Counted from the first letter of the stretch, positions 45,150-53,966 are shown. The stretch is 64,000 nt of DNA from Solibacillus sp. FSL W7-1436 (GCF_038007305.1 NZ_JBBOWV010000001.1:1726501-1790500), one strand, 5' to 3'. A program made the numbers and translations. The notes: generated by a model not told the origin, from the sequence alone.

Positions 45150-45476
45150 TCAGGCAACTTGTTTACATGCCTCCGCACATTTAAAGCATGCTTCCGCACA
45201 TCTTTGACAATGGTCATGATCATGCTTTTTGCATTCATTTCCGCATGCTTCACAAATTTTTGCACAAACGGCAGCCAGCTCGGAAATAAAAGGTGTACCT
45301 CTGGAAATCGCCTGTTCCAGGTAGTTGCAAATATCTGCGCACTCTCTGTCCAAACGAATACATTCCGTCATCATCTGAACATGATCCTCTTTTAAGCAGG
45401 CGTCAAAACAGTGGTTGCATGCGGCCATACATTCATGTAAAGTTTGCAGCAATTGTTGATGTTGCTCATGTGACAT
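45150..45476 (-). CDS. Four-helix-bundle copper-binding protein (YhjQ/Csp-like)
   Basis: 108 residues with 14 or so Cys arranged as CxxC/CxxxC along four helices (CMAACNHCFDAC, CIRLDRECADIC, CAKICEACGNEC, CQRCAEACFKCAEAC). This is the DUF326/Csp pattern of copper storage proteins and of B. subtilis YhjQ. It likely buffers Cu(I). The YdhK-like gene and a CsoR-like palindrome lie on its divergent side. Confidence 0.9.
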   Translation of the reverse strand: MSHEQHQQLLQTLHECMAACNHCFDACLKEDHVQMMTECIRLDRECADICNYLEQAISRGTPFISELAAVCAKICEACGNECKKHDHDHCQRCAEACFKCAEACKQVA

Positions 45477-45574
45477 AGTCGATTCCTCCTCATTACATTT
45501 TGTCCACTTTAATTTTCCCGTTATTCTGTTCAGTAAACTAACTTAAGTAATCTTAAAAAATTGTAAGGTTATCC

Positions 45575-45593
45575 TATACCTTAGAGGGGTATA
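45575..45593. promoter_or_regulatory. CsoR-like operator between copper genes
   Basis: TATACC and GGTATA are perfect inverted arms around TTAGAGG, giving TACC...GGGGTA as in CsoR/RcnR-type operators. It lies 43 bases before ydhK and 99 bases before the start of the divergent copper protein. No csoR gene is in the window. Confidence 0.5.
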
Positions 45594-45635
45594 ATAAGTT
45601 GGGAAGCAAATTGAAAAAAAGGGAGAAATGCAGCG

Positions 45636-46205
45636 ATGAAAAGAAAGAGATTAGTAAGAGGTGCGCTTGTTTTATGTACAGCGTTTGTTTTAGCGGCTTG
45701 CGGTGGAAATGAAGAAGATTCAAAATCAAAGGAAGAAATGGACCATTCACAAATGGATCATACCCAAACGGAGCATTCAAGTTCAGGTGAAGTACCAGAA
45801 GGACTGGCTGATGCGAAAGAACCTACATATCCTGTTGGTAGTGAAGCGGTGATAAACGCTGATCATATGGGAGGTATGGACGGTGCAACAGCAACAATTA
45901 CCGGTGCATTTGATACAACTGTCTATATGGTTACTTATACCCCAACAACTGGTGGTGAGCCAGTTGAAGATCATAAATGGGTTATCCATGAAGAACTTGA
46001 GGATGCCGGAGGAAAACCATTCACTTCCGGTGAAGAGGTCATATTAAATGCGGATCACATGGAAGGGATGGAAGGCGCGACAGCTACAATCGATTCGGTT
46101 GAGCAAACGACCGTATATATGGTGAGCTATAAAGATACAGAAACAGGTGAAGAAGTAACGCATCATAAATGGGTAACAGAAAGCGAACTTTCCCCTGTGG
46201 AATAA
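45636..46205 (+). CDS. ydhK: YdhK-family lipoprotein (two DUF1541 repeats)
   Basis: 189 residues. Lipobox LAAC with Cys22, then a Met/His/Asp-rich linker (MDHSQMDHTQTEH) that could bind copper, then two repeats each with NADHM(G/E)GM(D/E)GATATI and a HKWV ending. This is the YdhK/DUF1541 family. Surface location and the adjacent copper-storage protein suggest metal handling. GGGAGAAATG precedes the ATG. Confidence 0.88.
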   Translation: MKRKRLVRGALVLCTAFVLAACGGNEEDSKSKEEMDHSQMDHTQTEHSSSGEVPEGLADAKEPTYPVGSEAVINADHMGGMDGATATITGAFDTTVYMVTYTPTTGGEPVEDHKWVIHEELEDAGGKPFTSGEEVILNADHMEGMEGATATIDSVEQTTVYMVSYKDTETGEEVTHHKWVTESELSPVE

Positions 46206-46248
46206 ATTGTGAAAAATAATTAAGCCTTAGTTAATAAATAGGTAAGGT

Positions 46249-46276
46249 CCTTCACATAATGGTGTGAAGGGCTTTT
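46249..46276 (+). terminator. Intrinsic terminator of ydhK
   Basis: CCTTCACA pairs with TGTGAAGG around ATAATGG-type loop, followed by GCTTTTT. Confidence 0.75.
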
Positions 46277-46448
46277 TACATATTGGACAAAGCGGTAGAT
46301 TACATGAACTAGCGATTTTAATGTTAAACTCATTAAATAAACATATAGTTAATATAAAAAAACGAATTTTATTATGAGCGATATAGAATCCCTTTAAAAG
46401 TAATTGGATTATGTAGTTTTCTTTAACGCTGATGAAGGGAGAGATGAT

Positions 46449-47123
46449 ATGGTAAAGGACTTCGAAAAAGTAATGGATTCCCTTTCAAAAATAAATGTTA
46501 TATCCAATCCGAATAATGAGCCAGTAACAATCATTGGTGAAGCAGAAGGTGTAAGATGTGTAGGGATCGGGACAGATGCGGCAGTTTTTCAGTCCGAAAA
46601 TGTCCCGGCGTATGCATTCAAACTATATGCGAAAGACAAAGCGGCAAAAGTAATGTTGGAAGAAGGTGTTTACGGAAAGTTAGACAATTCGCCTTTCTTT
46701 TCAACATGCTATGGCTCGAACGACAATTGTCTTGTATTAAGTTACGAGGAAGGGAAAACGCTCTTTGACTGCATTCTTGAAGGCATCCATATTCCGGAAC
46801 AGGTAATACAAGATGTTGAAGAAGCAAGAGAATATGCGCGCAGCAAGGGGCTGAACCCGCGTGATATTCATTTAAAAAATATACTGTTGCAAAACGGCCG
46901 AGCTAAAATAATCGATGTTTCCGAATATACGATGTCCGGTAATGATTTCAGGTGGGAACATTTAAAAAAGGGCTATGAGCAATACTATCATTTAATTGAC
47001 GGGAAATCCGTACCGATCGGCGTAGTTGAAACCGTTCGCAAGTGGTATAACAGGCGAAGGAAGAATTCATTGTCATTTGAAGAAATTACAACACCTATTT
47101 TAAAACTTTTCTTTAAAAATTGA
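46449..47123 (+). CDS. Protein kinase-like (RIO/YrzF-type) protein
   Basis: 224 residues from the ATG at 46449 after GAAGGGAGAG; a longer in-frame TTG at 46404 lacks a site. AYAFKLYAKD holds the ATP-binding Lys, LNPRDIHLKNILL the catalytic Asp (HRD-like PRD) and AKIIDVSEY a DFG-like metal Asp. It resembles YrzF-type serine/threonine kinase-like proteins of Bacillus. Whether it phosphorylates protein is unknown. Confidence 0.75.
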   Translation: MVKDFEKVMDSLSKINVISNPNNEPVTIIGEAEGVRCVGIGTDAAVFQSENVPAYAFKLYAKDKAAKVMLEEGVYGKLDNSPFFSTCYGSNDNCLVLSYEEGKTLFDCILEGIHIPEQVIQDVEEAREYARSKGLNPRDIHLKNILLQNGRAKIIDVSEYTMSGNDFRWEHLKKGYEQYYHLIDGKSVPIGVVETVRKWYNRRRKNSLSFEEITTPILKLFFKN

Positions 47124-47143
47124 TGAGCTACATGCCATGCTGC

Positions 47144-47195
47144 AAAAAAGCTTCGCAATTCGATGATTTAAATCATCCGAATGCGAAGCTTTTTT
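47144..47195. terminator. Bidirectional intrinsic terminator
   Basis: AAAAAAGCTTCGCA with TTCGATGATTT pairs with AAATCATCCGAATGCGAAGCTTTTTT: a long stem between the convergent kinase-like and PadR genes. Confidence 0.85.
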
Positions 47196-47733
47196 AAATA
47201 GATTGATTCCGTACTTTTTCGATTAGTGAAGAAATCCACTCACCTTCATTTTCTAAACGACTTATAAAATAGCCGGTCAAAAAATCTCCACCTTCTTTTT
47301 TAGGACCCTCCAGCTTAACCTGCATATTCAAGCTTTTAATATGATCTCTTTTCTTTTCAAGCTTTCGTAATTTCTCATCAAGAATCATAATGATTTTTGC
47401 ACGATCCACAAAGTTCAGATTCATTAAACCTACAATTGTTTCTGATAAGGAATCGGCTTTTTCGAAAAGCTGATAAATTTTGTTTGGAAGCAATGCAAGA
47501 CCCTGTTCTGTAATAGCGAAAACTTGCTTATCCGGTCGATTTTCTTCTTTAATAATCTCAGTTGGCTGGATAAGTCCTTGTTTTGTCAAAGACTCAAAAT
47601 GATAATAGATCTTGCTTTCTGTCAGGTTCGCCAGTTTATCAAAAGGAATCGGTTCTGACAGCTCTTTTTTTAGCTTATATGGATAACTGCTTTCTTTCGC
47701 TAACTTGCTCAATATATAAATTTGGATGGACAT
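47194..47733 (-). CDS. PadR-family transcriptional regulator
   Basis: 179 residues. An N-terminal winged helix (SIQIYILSKLAKESSYPYKLKKEL, then SKIYYHFESLTKQGLI and the wing NRPDKQVFAITEQG) and a C-terminal coiled coil (EKLRKLEKKRDHIKSLNMQ) are the PadR pattern. PadR proteins repress detoxification or transporter genes and are released by small molecules. Targets are not obvious here. Confidence 0.85.
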   Translation of the reverse strand: MSIQIYILSKLAKESSYPYKLKKELSEPIPFDKLANLTESKIYYHFESLTKQGLIQPTEIIKEENRPDKQVFAITEQGLALLPNKIYQLFEKADSLSETIVGLMNLNFVDRAKIIMILDEKLRKLEKKRDHIKSLNMQVKLEGPKKEGGDFLTGYFISRLENEGEWISSLIEKVRNQSI

Positions 47734-47775
47734 AGTATTCTCCTATACTTTATACATGTTAATTTCCGCTTACAT

Positions 47776-47816
47776 AAATACAACTCGTGCCTGAAAAAAG
47801 CACGAGTTGTATTTTT
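47776..47816 (-). terminator. Orphan terminator upstream of the PadR gene
   Basis: AAATACAACTCGTGC pairs with GCACGAGTTGTATTT. It has T-runs on both sides, but the only candidate gene ending at it on the minus strand is the remnant at 47833. Confidence 0.75.
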
Positions 47817-47832
47817 CCTTAGTTTAACAAAA

Positions 47833-47943
47833 TTATGCGATAACTTCATCCGCTTTTTTTAATGAAGCTGGTTGTTCAGCTGGTTCATCAACTGGCTGGC
47901 AACGGCTTATGGAAGAGTCAAACGAACGGGTCGAAAGAGAACT
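47833..47943 (-). pseudogene. Possible C-terminal remnant of a lost gene
   Basis: A short open frame on the minus strand ends in DEPAEQPASLKKADEVIA and a TAA, 17 bases before a strong terminator. It has the look of a hydrophilic protein tail, but there is no start or ribosome site and the frame closes after 36 codons. Together with the orphan terminator this suggests a deleted gene. Weak evidence. The rest of 47944-48048 is AT-rich leader of the next gene. Confidence 0.3.
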
Positions 47944-48048
47944 TTATTTTACCCATGGAAATGTCTAGTATAAATTTTAAAAAATTCTGTAACTTTTACA
48001 CTCTTTCCCAGTCTAATTTAATACAAAGTATGGAAAGGGAGGGTTTAC

Positions 48049-50181
48049 ATGAAAAACGGCAAATTTTTCGGGATAGGGCTTGTCGCATCACTTGTAGCGG
48101 TTTTGGCACTCGGTTATTTTATGTTCGCAAAAAATCCGGAAGTGCAGGCTACGGGTATTTTATTCGAAGGGGAAACGTATTCCATTACGTTAAAGCAGCC
48201 AATTTCGGTAAAAAGTTTAACAGATGGATCCATTCTAGTTGTCGATGAAAACGACAATAACGTTAAAGTGAAATTTTCGGTAGATAAAGCCGGGACCGCT
48301 CTATCTGTCGATGGACTCAGTGCAGGGAAATATACGCTCGTGATTAAGCAAACTGCGTATGCGAAAAATGCAAAGTCCCAGCAGGAACAGTCGATAGTAC
48401 TTGAAGTTGTAAGGAAAGTGGAAAAACTCACTACGACAGAAGATTTAAAAGACTACTTTAGGGCGTTTGCAGCGCAAGAAAATGCGGTATCGAATCGCTT
48501 TAATGATATGGTGCAGGAAGAATCGGCGATGTCGATGGCAAACAGTGATTTGGGCAGTGGCGGGCCGAGCTACTCTACAACAAACAATCAGGTTGAAGGG
48601 ATTGAAGAAGGCGATATAACGATTACGGACGGCCAGTCGATATTTTCGATAGTCGACAATAAAGTAGTCATTGTTGATGCTAAAACTATGGAGGTTGTAA
48701 AGCGTTTAAAGGTTGGTAAAGATATTTATCCATCGCATTTAATGCTGCATGACCATACATTAATTATCGGATACACACAGTATGTGGAAACGCAAAGAGA
48801 GCCGCATTATGACGGGAAATCAGTAACGAAAATTGCCTTTTATGATGTGAGAGATGCAAAAAATCCTACATTAGTACGAGAAGTCGGGCATGACGGAGAT
48901 ATTACGAGTATCCGTAAAGCCGGCAACTATTTGTACGTTGTATCTAGTCGTATGCCGAACTACTGGCTGCTGCAGGAAAATCCGGATGTAGAGCTCCGTC
49001 CATCTACGTACGACGGGGGGAAGGAAACTGTTATGCCGGTCGATAAAATTCGTATGCTGCCTGAAAGCAATGAACCGAATTATTTGATCGTATCAGCGAT
49101 CGATATGTCCAATGTAAAATCGAACGCATGGAAAACAGAGAGCTTCCTAGGTAACAGCGGGCAATTGTACATGTCAGAAAACGCAATCTATATTGCTTCG
49201 ATGAATCATTACCGCTTCTGGCCTGCATTGGAGAGCACATCTCTTGAAGATACGGTAACGAGCACAATGCCGGTAAATCAAAACAGCGAAACGACAATTT
49301 ATAAAATTTCTATTGATAAAACAGCAGTGAAAATGACAGCACAAGGTAAAGTTGCTGGTTCTGTATTAAATCAATTTTCAATGGATGAGCACGACGGGCA
49401 TGTCCGTATCGCTACTACAGAAGGCAGTGCATGGGGAACAACAGCCAATTCGAAAAACCATCTCTTCATTTTGGATGGAAACCTAAAACAAGTAGGTGCG
49501 GTCAATGATCTTGCAAAGGGGGAACGCATTTACTCTGCTCGCTTTATGGGAGACAAAGCGTATTTAGTGACATTTAAAGAAACAGATCCGCTCTTTGTCA
49601 TTGATACGAAAAATCCGAAAGCACCGAAAGTGTTAGGGGAGCTAAAAATTCCAGGCTTCAGTAATTACTTGCATCCAATTGGTGAAAATCACTTATTAGG
49701 TATTGGTTATGATACGGAAGTGAAGATGGAGGAAGGTTCAAAAGAGCCGATTGTCTATACAAAAGGAATGAAACTGAGCCTGTTTGACGTGACGGATTTC
49801 AATAACCCGAAAGAACAGCAAGCGGTTATAATCGGTGGTCGCGGTACTTATTCTCCTGTGCAGTATGACCATAAAGCACTGTTCAGAGATTCGCGTCAAA
49901 ATTATTACGGCTTCCCGGTTACGATTTACTCGCCAACAGATGAGGAAGACCAGCTGAAATATGAAGGAACAGGTGCTCATATTTACAAAGTAACAACTAA
50001 AGGAATTGAGCTAGCAGCGGATATGATCGAAAAGGCGCGTCCTGGTGAACAATATGAAGATTCGTATAATGTTGTACAGCGTCTTCTTTATATTGAAGAT
50101 GAGCTATTTACAGTATCCCGTTCAAAAGTGACGAGCTTCAACGGTAAAACATTTGAAAAGCAAAAGATGGTAGGTTTCTAA
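48049..50181 (+). CDS. Membrane-anchored beta-propeller domain protein (PF09826 type)
   Basis: 710 residues. One N-terminal span (about 5-25), an Ig-like SbsA-type domain (about 35-120), then NNQVEGIEEGDITITDGQSIF, the signature entry of the secreted beta-propeller family, with repeated strands such as HTLIIGYTQ, NYLYVVSSRM and HLLGIGYDTE. It is exposed outside. Function in this family is not established. GGAGGG precedes the ATG; own terminator follows. Confidence 0.85.
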   Translation: MKNGKFFGIGLVASLVAVLALGYFMFAKNPEVQATGILFEGETYSITLKQPISVKSLTDGSILVVDENDNNVKVKFSVDKAGTALSVDGLSAGKYTLVIKQTAYAKNAKSQQEQSIVLEVVRKVEKLTTTEDLKDYFRAFAAQENAVSNRFNDMVQEESAMSMANSDLGSGGPSYSTTNNQVEGIEEGDITITDGQSIFSIVDNKVVIVDAKTMEVVKRLKVGKDIYPSHLMLHDHTLIIGYTQYVETQREPHYDGKSVTKIAFYDVRDAKNPTLVREVGHDGDITSIRKAGNYLYVVSSRMPNYWLLQENPDVELRPSTYDGGKETVMPVDKIRMLPESNEPNYLIVSAIDMSNVKSNAWKTESFLGNSGQLYMSENAIYIASMNHYRFWPALESTSLEDTVTSTMPVNQNSETTIYKISIDKTAVKMTAQGKVAGSVLNQFSMDEHDGHVRIATTEGSAWGTTANSKNHLFILDGNLKQVGAVNDLAKGERIYSARFMGDKAYLVTFKETDPLFVIDTKNPKAPKVLGELKIPGFSNYLHPIGENHLLGIGYDTEVKMEEGSKEPIVYTKGMKLSLFDVTDFNNPKEQQAVIIGGRGTYSPVQYDHKALFRDSRQNYYGFPVTIYSPTDEEDQLKYEGTGAHIYKVTTKGIELAADMIEKARPGEQYEDSYNVVQRLLYIEDELFTVSRSKVTSFNGKTFEKQKMVGF

Positions 50182-50190
50182 AAAAGATTC

Positions 50191-50228
50191 AACCACAAGC
50201 ACAGGTGGAATTGTGCTTGTGGTTTTTT
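50191..50228 (+). terminator. Intrinsic terminator of the beta-propeller gene
   Basis: AACCACAAGCAC pairs with GTGCTTGTGGTT around a 10-base loop, followed by TTTT. Confidence 0.8.
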
Positions 50229-50263
50229 CATGTCCGAAAAAACATAAAGGGGATTCAGGATTT

Positions 50264-50285
50264 CTTAAGAATTTCTTCATATTTA
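50264..50285 (+). promoter_or_regulatory. Candidate response-regulator site upstream of the MacB-type ABC operon
   Basis: CTTAAGAATTTCTTCATATTTA is identical in 21 of 22 bases to 14310-14331 before the OmpR-type regulator. A TACACT at about 50314 could be the -10, at nearly the same distance as at the other locus. Confidence 0.6.
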
Positions 50286-50344
50286 GCCTTTCTAAATATT
50301 AAGATTTGCCCTTTACACTAAAGTTAAGTGAAAAGGAGTGAACG

Positions 50345-51046
50345 ATGATGATTAAAGTAACGAACTTACAACATACATTCTCTATCGGTAAACGCGGAAA
50401 GGAAAGACAGGTTCCGGTACTGAATGATGTATCATTTGATGTTAAGAAGGGGGAAATCGTGGCGGTTGTCGGGAAAAGCGGATCGGGTAAATCGACACTG
50501 CTTCAGATTTTGGCAGGTTTTATGAAGCCGGAACACGGTTCAATTGTAGTAAATGCACAGGAGATTGCAGGATTCAATGAAGTTCAGAGTGCAAAGTTCC
50601 GGTTAGAAAACTTCGGCTTTATTTTTCAAAACTTCCAGCTCATGCCAAGTTTGACGGCATTTGAAAATATTGAGTTACCGTTAAAACTGCAAGGGATGAA
50701 CGTATTGGAGCGCAGAAAACGGGTTGAAGTAATCATGAAAAAGGTCGGATTAACTGAAGTGACTGACCATTATCCGAATGAATTATCAGGCGGACAACAG
50801 CAGCGGGTTAGTATTGCCCGTGCACTTGTGACGAATGCACCGATTTTGTTGGCGGATGAGCCGACAGGGAGCCTTGATTCAGAGACAGAGCAAGATATAT
50901 TAATACTGATCCAGCAGCTGAACCGTGAATTGGATCTGACATTTATTATTATTACACACGATGAGGAAGTAGCGATGATTGCGGACAAGCGCTATCGGAT
51001 GCATGACGGTCAATTGGTGAAAGAAGGTGAACACAATGCTATTTAA
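50345..51046 (+). CDS. ABC transporter ATP-binding protein (MacB/LolD type)
   Basis: 233 residues. Walker A GKSGSGKST, signature LSGGQQQRVSIARAL, Walker B ILLADEPTGSLDSE and switch His in IIITHDEE are typical of MacB/LolD/BceA ATPases that work with FtsX-like permeases. AAAGGAG precedes two consecutive ATG codons. The stop overlaps the permease start. Likely controlled by the two-component system at 14568 through the shared motif (inference). Confidence 0.92.
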   Translation: MMIKVTNLQHTFSIGKRGKERQVPVLNDVSFDVKKGEIVAVVGKSGSGKSTLLQILAGFMKPEHGSIVVNAQEIAGFNEVQSAKFRLENFGFIFQNFQLMPSLTAFENIELPLKLQGMNVLERRKRVEVIMKKVGLTEVTDHYPNELSGGQQQRVSIARALVTNAPILLADEPTGSLDSETEQDILILIQQLNRELDLTFIIITHDEEVAMIADKRYRMHDGQLVKEGEHNAI

Positions 51047-52364
51047 AGATCAGGTAAATTTTGTGATGCAGCATATTAAGAAAAATAAGCTGCGTGTATT
51101 TATGACGGTACTTGCCGCAACGATGGGCTGTGCGTTTTTAATCGTGCTTGCCTCGATCGGTTTTGGATTACAGGAATCAATGGAAGATGAGATTTTATCG
51201 AGTGAGACGGTGACACAAATAGAAGTGCTCGGCAGTCAAGCGGTGTTTACCGCAGAGGAAGTAGCGGATATTGAAGCGGTAGAAAATGTACAAACGGTAT
51301 TAAAAACGACTAGTGTGGATGCTAATGTAGCAGGCTATATGGAGGACCGTGATACGTCTACATCACTGCGTTTATTGGACTTTAATGATTATGCATCGGT
51401 AGCGAAACCATTATCGGAAGGGAAATATCCTGAAAACGAAAAGGAAATTATTGTCGGCTATCATTTCGGCCAATCATTATTGAATGAAGCGGACCGCAAA
51501 TTAATCGAGGAAAAATCAAAGGCAGCGGAAGCGGAAGGCACGTATTACGACGGTGCTGAAGAAGGGTACAAGGATTCGCTTATCGGCAAGGAAGTAGAAA
51601 TTGCTCTAAGTACACATGAACAACCGGATGTACTGTCAGAGCGTATGACGTATACGATTGTCGGTGTTATGCCAGAGCCGGCTTATGAATGGGCAACTGA
51701 AAACAGGATTTATATGATGGATGAGCAACGTGAAGTGATTGAAAATATGTATAGCCAAGTAATTACCGATGTAGAGGTAGCCAGTGATATTGAACTATTT
51801 TCTGAGCGCTTCGATATTTATGCGGAAAGCTTGGAATATGTAAAGCCGATTTTAGAAGAGTTACGCGGAAAAGGTTACGGTGTGTATTCCGTTACAGAAC
51901 AGCTGGATGAGTTAAACGTCTTTTTCCTAGTATTGAAAGCCGGACTTGTTTTTGTTGGAACAATCGCAGTATTGATTGCATCAATCGGAATTTTCAACAC
52001 GATGACAATGGCTGTGACAGAACGTACACGTGAGATTGGTGTATTAAAAGCAATTGGAGCCAGCCCGAAACTGATTCAACGACTGTTTTTAATGGAAAGT
52101 ACGTTTATCGGAGTTATTGGAACAGTTCTTGCAATTGCAATTTCATATATTGTAAGCTTTGCATCGAATGCGCTATTGCCGCTTATTTTAAAGGCAGCAA
52201 CAGGCGAAGATGGATTCAACAATGTACAATTTTCAGCGATTCCGTGGCAGCTCGTAGTGATTGCTGCAGCGATCAGTATCGGTGTGGCAATGATTTCAGG
52301 TCTGCGCCCGGCACGTAAAGCAACGAAAATTGAAGTAATGCAGGCGTTAAGACAGGAATTATAA
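51036..52364 (+). CDS. ABC transporter permease, FtsX/MacB-like
   Basis: 442 residues from the ATG at 51036, overlapping the ATPase stop by 11 bases; GAAGGTG is just upstream. One N-terminal helix (about 18-42), a large periplasm-like extracellular domain (about 45-270) and three C-terminal helices with TERTREIGVLKAIGASPKLI and GLRPARKATKIEVMQALR are the MacB/FtsX pattern. It couples ATP use to mechanical export or release of envelope substrates, e.g. antimicrobial peptides. Confidence 0.9.
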   Translation: MLFKDQVNFVMQHIKKNKLRVFMTVLAATMGCAFLIVLASIGFGLQESMEDEILSSETVTQIEVLGSQAVFTAEEVADIEAVENVQTVLKTTSVDANVAGYMEDRDTSTSLRLLDFNDYASVAKPLSEGKYPENEKEIIVGYHFGQSLLNEADRKLIEEKSKAAEAEGTYYDGAEEGYKDSLIGKEVEIALSTHEQPDVLSERMTYTIVGVMPEPAYEWATENRIYMMDEQREVIENMYSQVITDVEVASDIELFSERFDIYAESLEYVKPILEELRGKGYGVYSVTEQLDELNVFFLVLKAGLVFVGTIAVLIASIGIFNTMTMAVTERTREIGVLKAIGASPKLIQRLFLMESTFIGVIGTVLAIAISYIVSFASNALLPLILKAATGEDGFNNVQFSAIPWQLVVIAAAISIGVAMISGLRPARKATKIEVMQALRQEL

Positions 52365-52389
52365 AATCAAGATAGCTAAATTAATTTAA

Positions 52390-52415
52390 GGACCAAACAT
52401 ACTTGTGTTTGGTCC
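52390..52415 (+). terminator. Intrinsic terminator
   Basis: GGACCAAACA pairs with TGTTTGGTCC around a 6-base loop, followed by TTTT, after the ABC permease. Confidence 0.8.
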
Positions 52416-52447
52416 TTTTAATGCTAATTCGAAAAAAGTTTACTAAG

Positions 52448-52846
52448 TTAAACAGGCATTTTTGATTGATTACTTAAAGGGTTCGAGCGCATAACCAATG
52501 TAAACCAGACGGCAAACCCAAAATAAATGAATGTCAAAATTAAGAGTAAGAAATGAAACTGCTCCGCCAACTGCCGGATTAGGGCGAAAAAGACAACGAT
52601 ACAATGCATCAGATTTCCTAATACGACGGGTTTGTTATAGATGCCTCCGATTAGGGCGGAACGTGTGAACCAGTTTAACATTGCGAATCCTAAATATAGT
52701 CCACCGATGATTTGCAAAAGAATCAGAGTAACAGGGGTAGAGGCAATCCCTAATATTTTTGAAATTTCTTCGGGAATAAATGTTCCTGCCAACCCCACCA
52801 AACCCATTATCACGGCACTACTACTCAAAAGCCATTTCGTTTTCAT
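52448..52846 (-). CDS. Small four-helix membrane protein, unknown function
   Basis: 132 residues with four hydrophobic spans (about 5-25, 40-62, 75-92 and 98-118). EEISKILGI, QIIGGLYLGFAMLNWF and a conserved-looking NKPVVLGNLMH segment recall DUF4345-like integral membrane proteins, but I cannot assign it firmly. An AGGAAGC site precedes the ATG. Phased array locus 3 lies upstream. Confidence 0.65.
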   Translation of the reverse strand: MKTKWLLSSSAVIMGLVGLAGTFIPEEISKILGIASTPVTLILLQIIGGLYLGFAMLNWFTRSALIGGIYNKPVVLGNLMHCIVVFFALIRQLAEQFHFLLLILTFIYFGFAVWFTLVMRSNPLSNQSKMPV

Positions 52847-52964
52847 TTTGCTTCCTCTTTTCGTTTAGTCAAAAACTTATGCGTTAGCTTTAAACCTTTA
52901 TAAACTAAGAGAACAGTAAAATCGTTTTAGTTTCAAAACGTGAGGCGGTGCTGGCAGCTGGAAG

Positions 52965-53184
52965 TTCTAATAAATCTTAAAATGTTCTAATATATTTTTA
53001 TTTCTTCTAATAAACTTTCGATTTTCTAATATATCTCGCGCTTCATCTAATAAGTGTTGCCGATTATCTAATATCGCTTCCTGATCTTCTAATATCGAAG
53101 CGAGATTTTCTAATAACCAAACTTTTGTTCTAATATAAGTTTCAGCTCACCTCCGGGAAACAACCTATGGATAGGTAATCTAAT
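52965..53184 (-). repeat. 21-bp phased ATTAGAA array, locus 3
   Basis: Read on the minus strand, the core ATTAGA(A/T) occurs at plus coordinates (left edge) 52965, 52985, 53005, 53024, 53045, 53066, 53087, 53108 and 53128, with one more at 53178. Steps are 20, 20, 19, 21, 21, 21, 21, 20. Spacer bases are unique. Both flanking genes are on the minus strand, so the core is again on their coding strand. No terminator is visible between the SH3 gene end (53235) and the array. Confidence 0.9.
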
Positions 53185-53234
53185 ATATTCGGGGTAACAC
53201 CACTTATTACCTTTAAACCGGTTCTAGAACGAAT

Positions 53235-53744
53235 TCACCCGTGCCACCAGCCGGTTTTACAATTGATGTAGACTAAATATTGATACTCACCTTTGCCATC
53301 CTTCTGGATAAACACTTCATAGTAAGAATTTTTGTCGTACACTAAACGTATTTTATCGTTCTTCGAAACAAATTGTTCCTTGATTTCGGCGATGGCTTTC
53401 GCTTTCACACTCGGCGCCCATGCTGATGGATGCTCAAATTTTAGTTCATGTGTTGGTACATATGCATATTTGCCTTTATACATAATTTTTGACCAGCCAT
53501 ATTGATCAGCGTTCGATGAGTCTTTCTGATCCGTACCGATTGGAACACCACCGTATACTTTCACAGAAGTTTTTGCTTTCAGTTTACCGAGCGTTTTATA
53601 GGATTCACCGGGCGCAGATTTTACGAGTATTGTTTTCTTTGCAAAAGCTTTTTCAAAATCCGCTGCTTGAGCATTTTCATTATTAATTACGAAAATACTT
53701 CCTATAAAAACAAGGGCCATTAATAATATTGTTATTTTTTTCAT
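53235..53744 (-). CDS. Secreted SH3-domain protein
   Basis: 169 residues. A signal peptide (1-27, ending NAQA) is followed by an SH3b-like segment (about 35-103: TILVKSAPGESYKTLGKLKAKTSVKV in part, then WSKIMYKGKYAYVPTHELKF) and a short C-terminal beta domain. SH3b modules bind cell wall or polysaccharide. No catalytic domain is attached. AGAATTTATT-type leader with GGAGAA precedes the ATG. Confidence 0.78.
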   Translation of the reverse strand: MKKITILLMALVFIGSIFVINNENAQAADFEKAFAKKTILVKSAPGESYKTLGKLKAKTSVKVYGGVPIGTDQKDSSNADQYGWSKIMYKGKYAYVPTHELKFEHPSAWAPSVKAKAIAEIKEQFVSKNDKIRLVYDKNSYYEVFIQKDGKGEYQYLVYINCKTGWWHG

Positions 53745-53896
53745 AATAAATTCTCCATTCTATGCTTTTTATTTTTGGGGTGGGCAATTTATAATAACGC
53801 ATCTTAATAATAGGATATGGTTCTGGAGAAAGGGTTACAAAAAAGTTACAGTTAATGTTTAATGGGGGAATTTGAGGTTAGAGAATCAAAAATGAA

Positions 53897-53931
53897 AAAG
53901 CGGTCCTCCCAATATTAGGAAGGACCGCTTT
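53897..53931. terminator. Intrinsic terminator of the GlsB-family gene
   Basis: AAAGCGGTCCT pairs with AGGACCGCTTT around a 13-base loop, followed by T residues on the minus strand side. Confidence 0.8.
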
Positions 53932-53966
53932 AAATTACTTATATCTGATTTACTTAAAAATAAATG

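Noticed and set aside
47862-48248. Plus-strand frame of 128 codons overlapping the beta-propeller start
   Set aside because: It overlaps the clear start and signal anchor of the beta-propeller gene in another frame and lacks a ribosome site.
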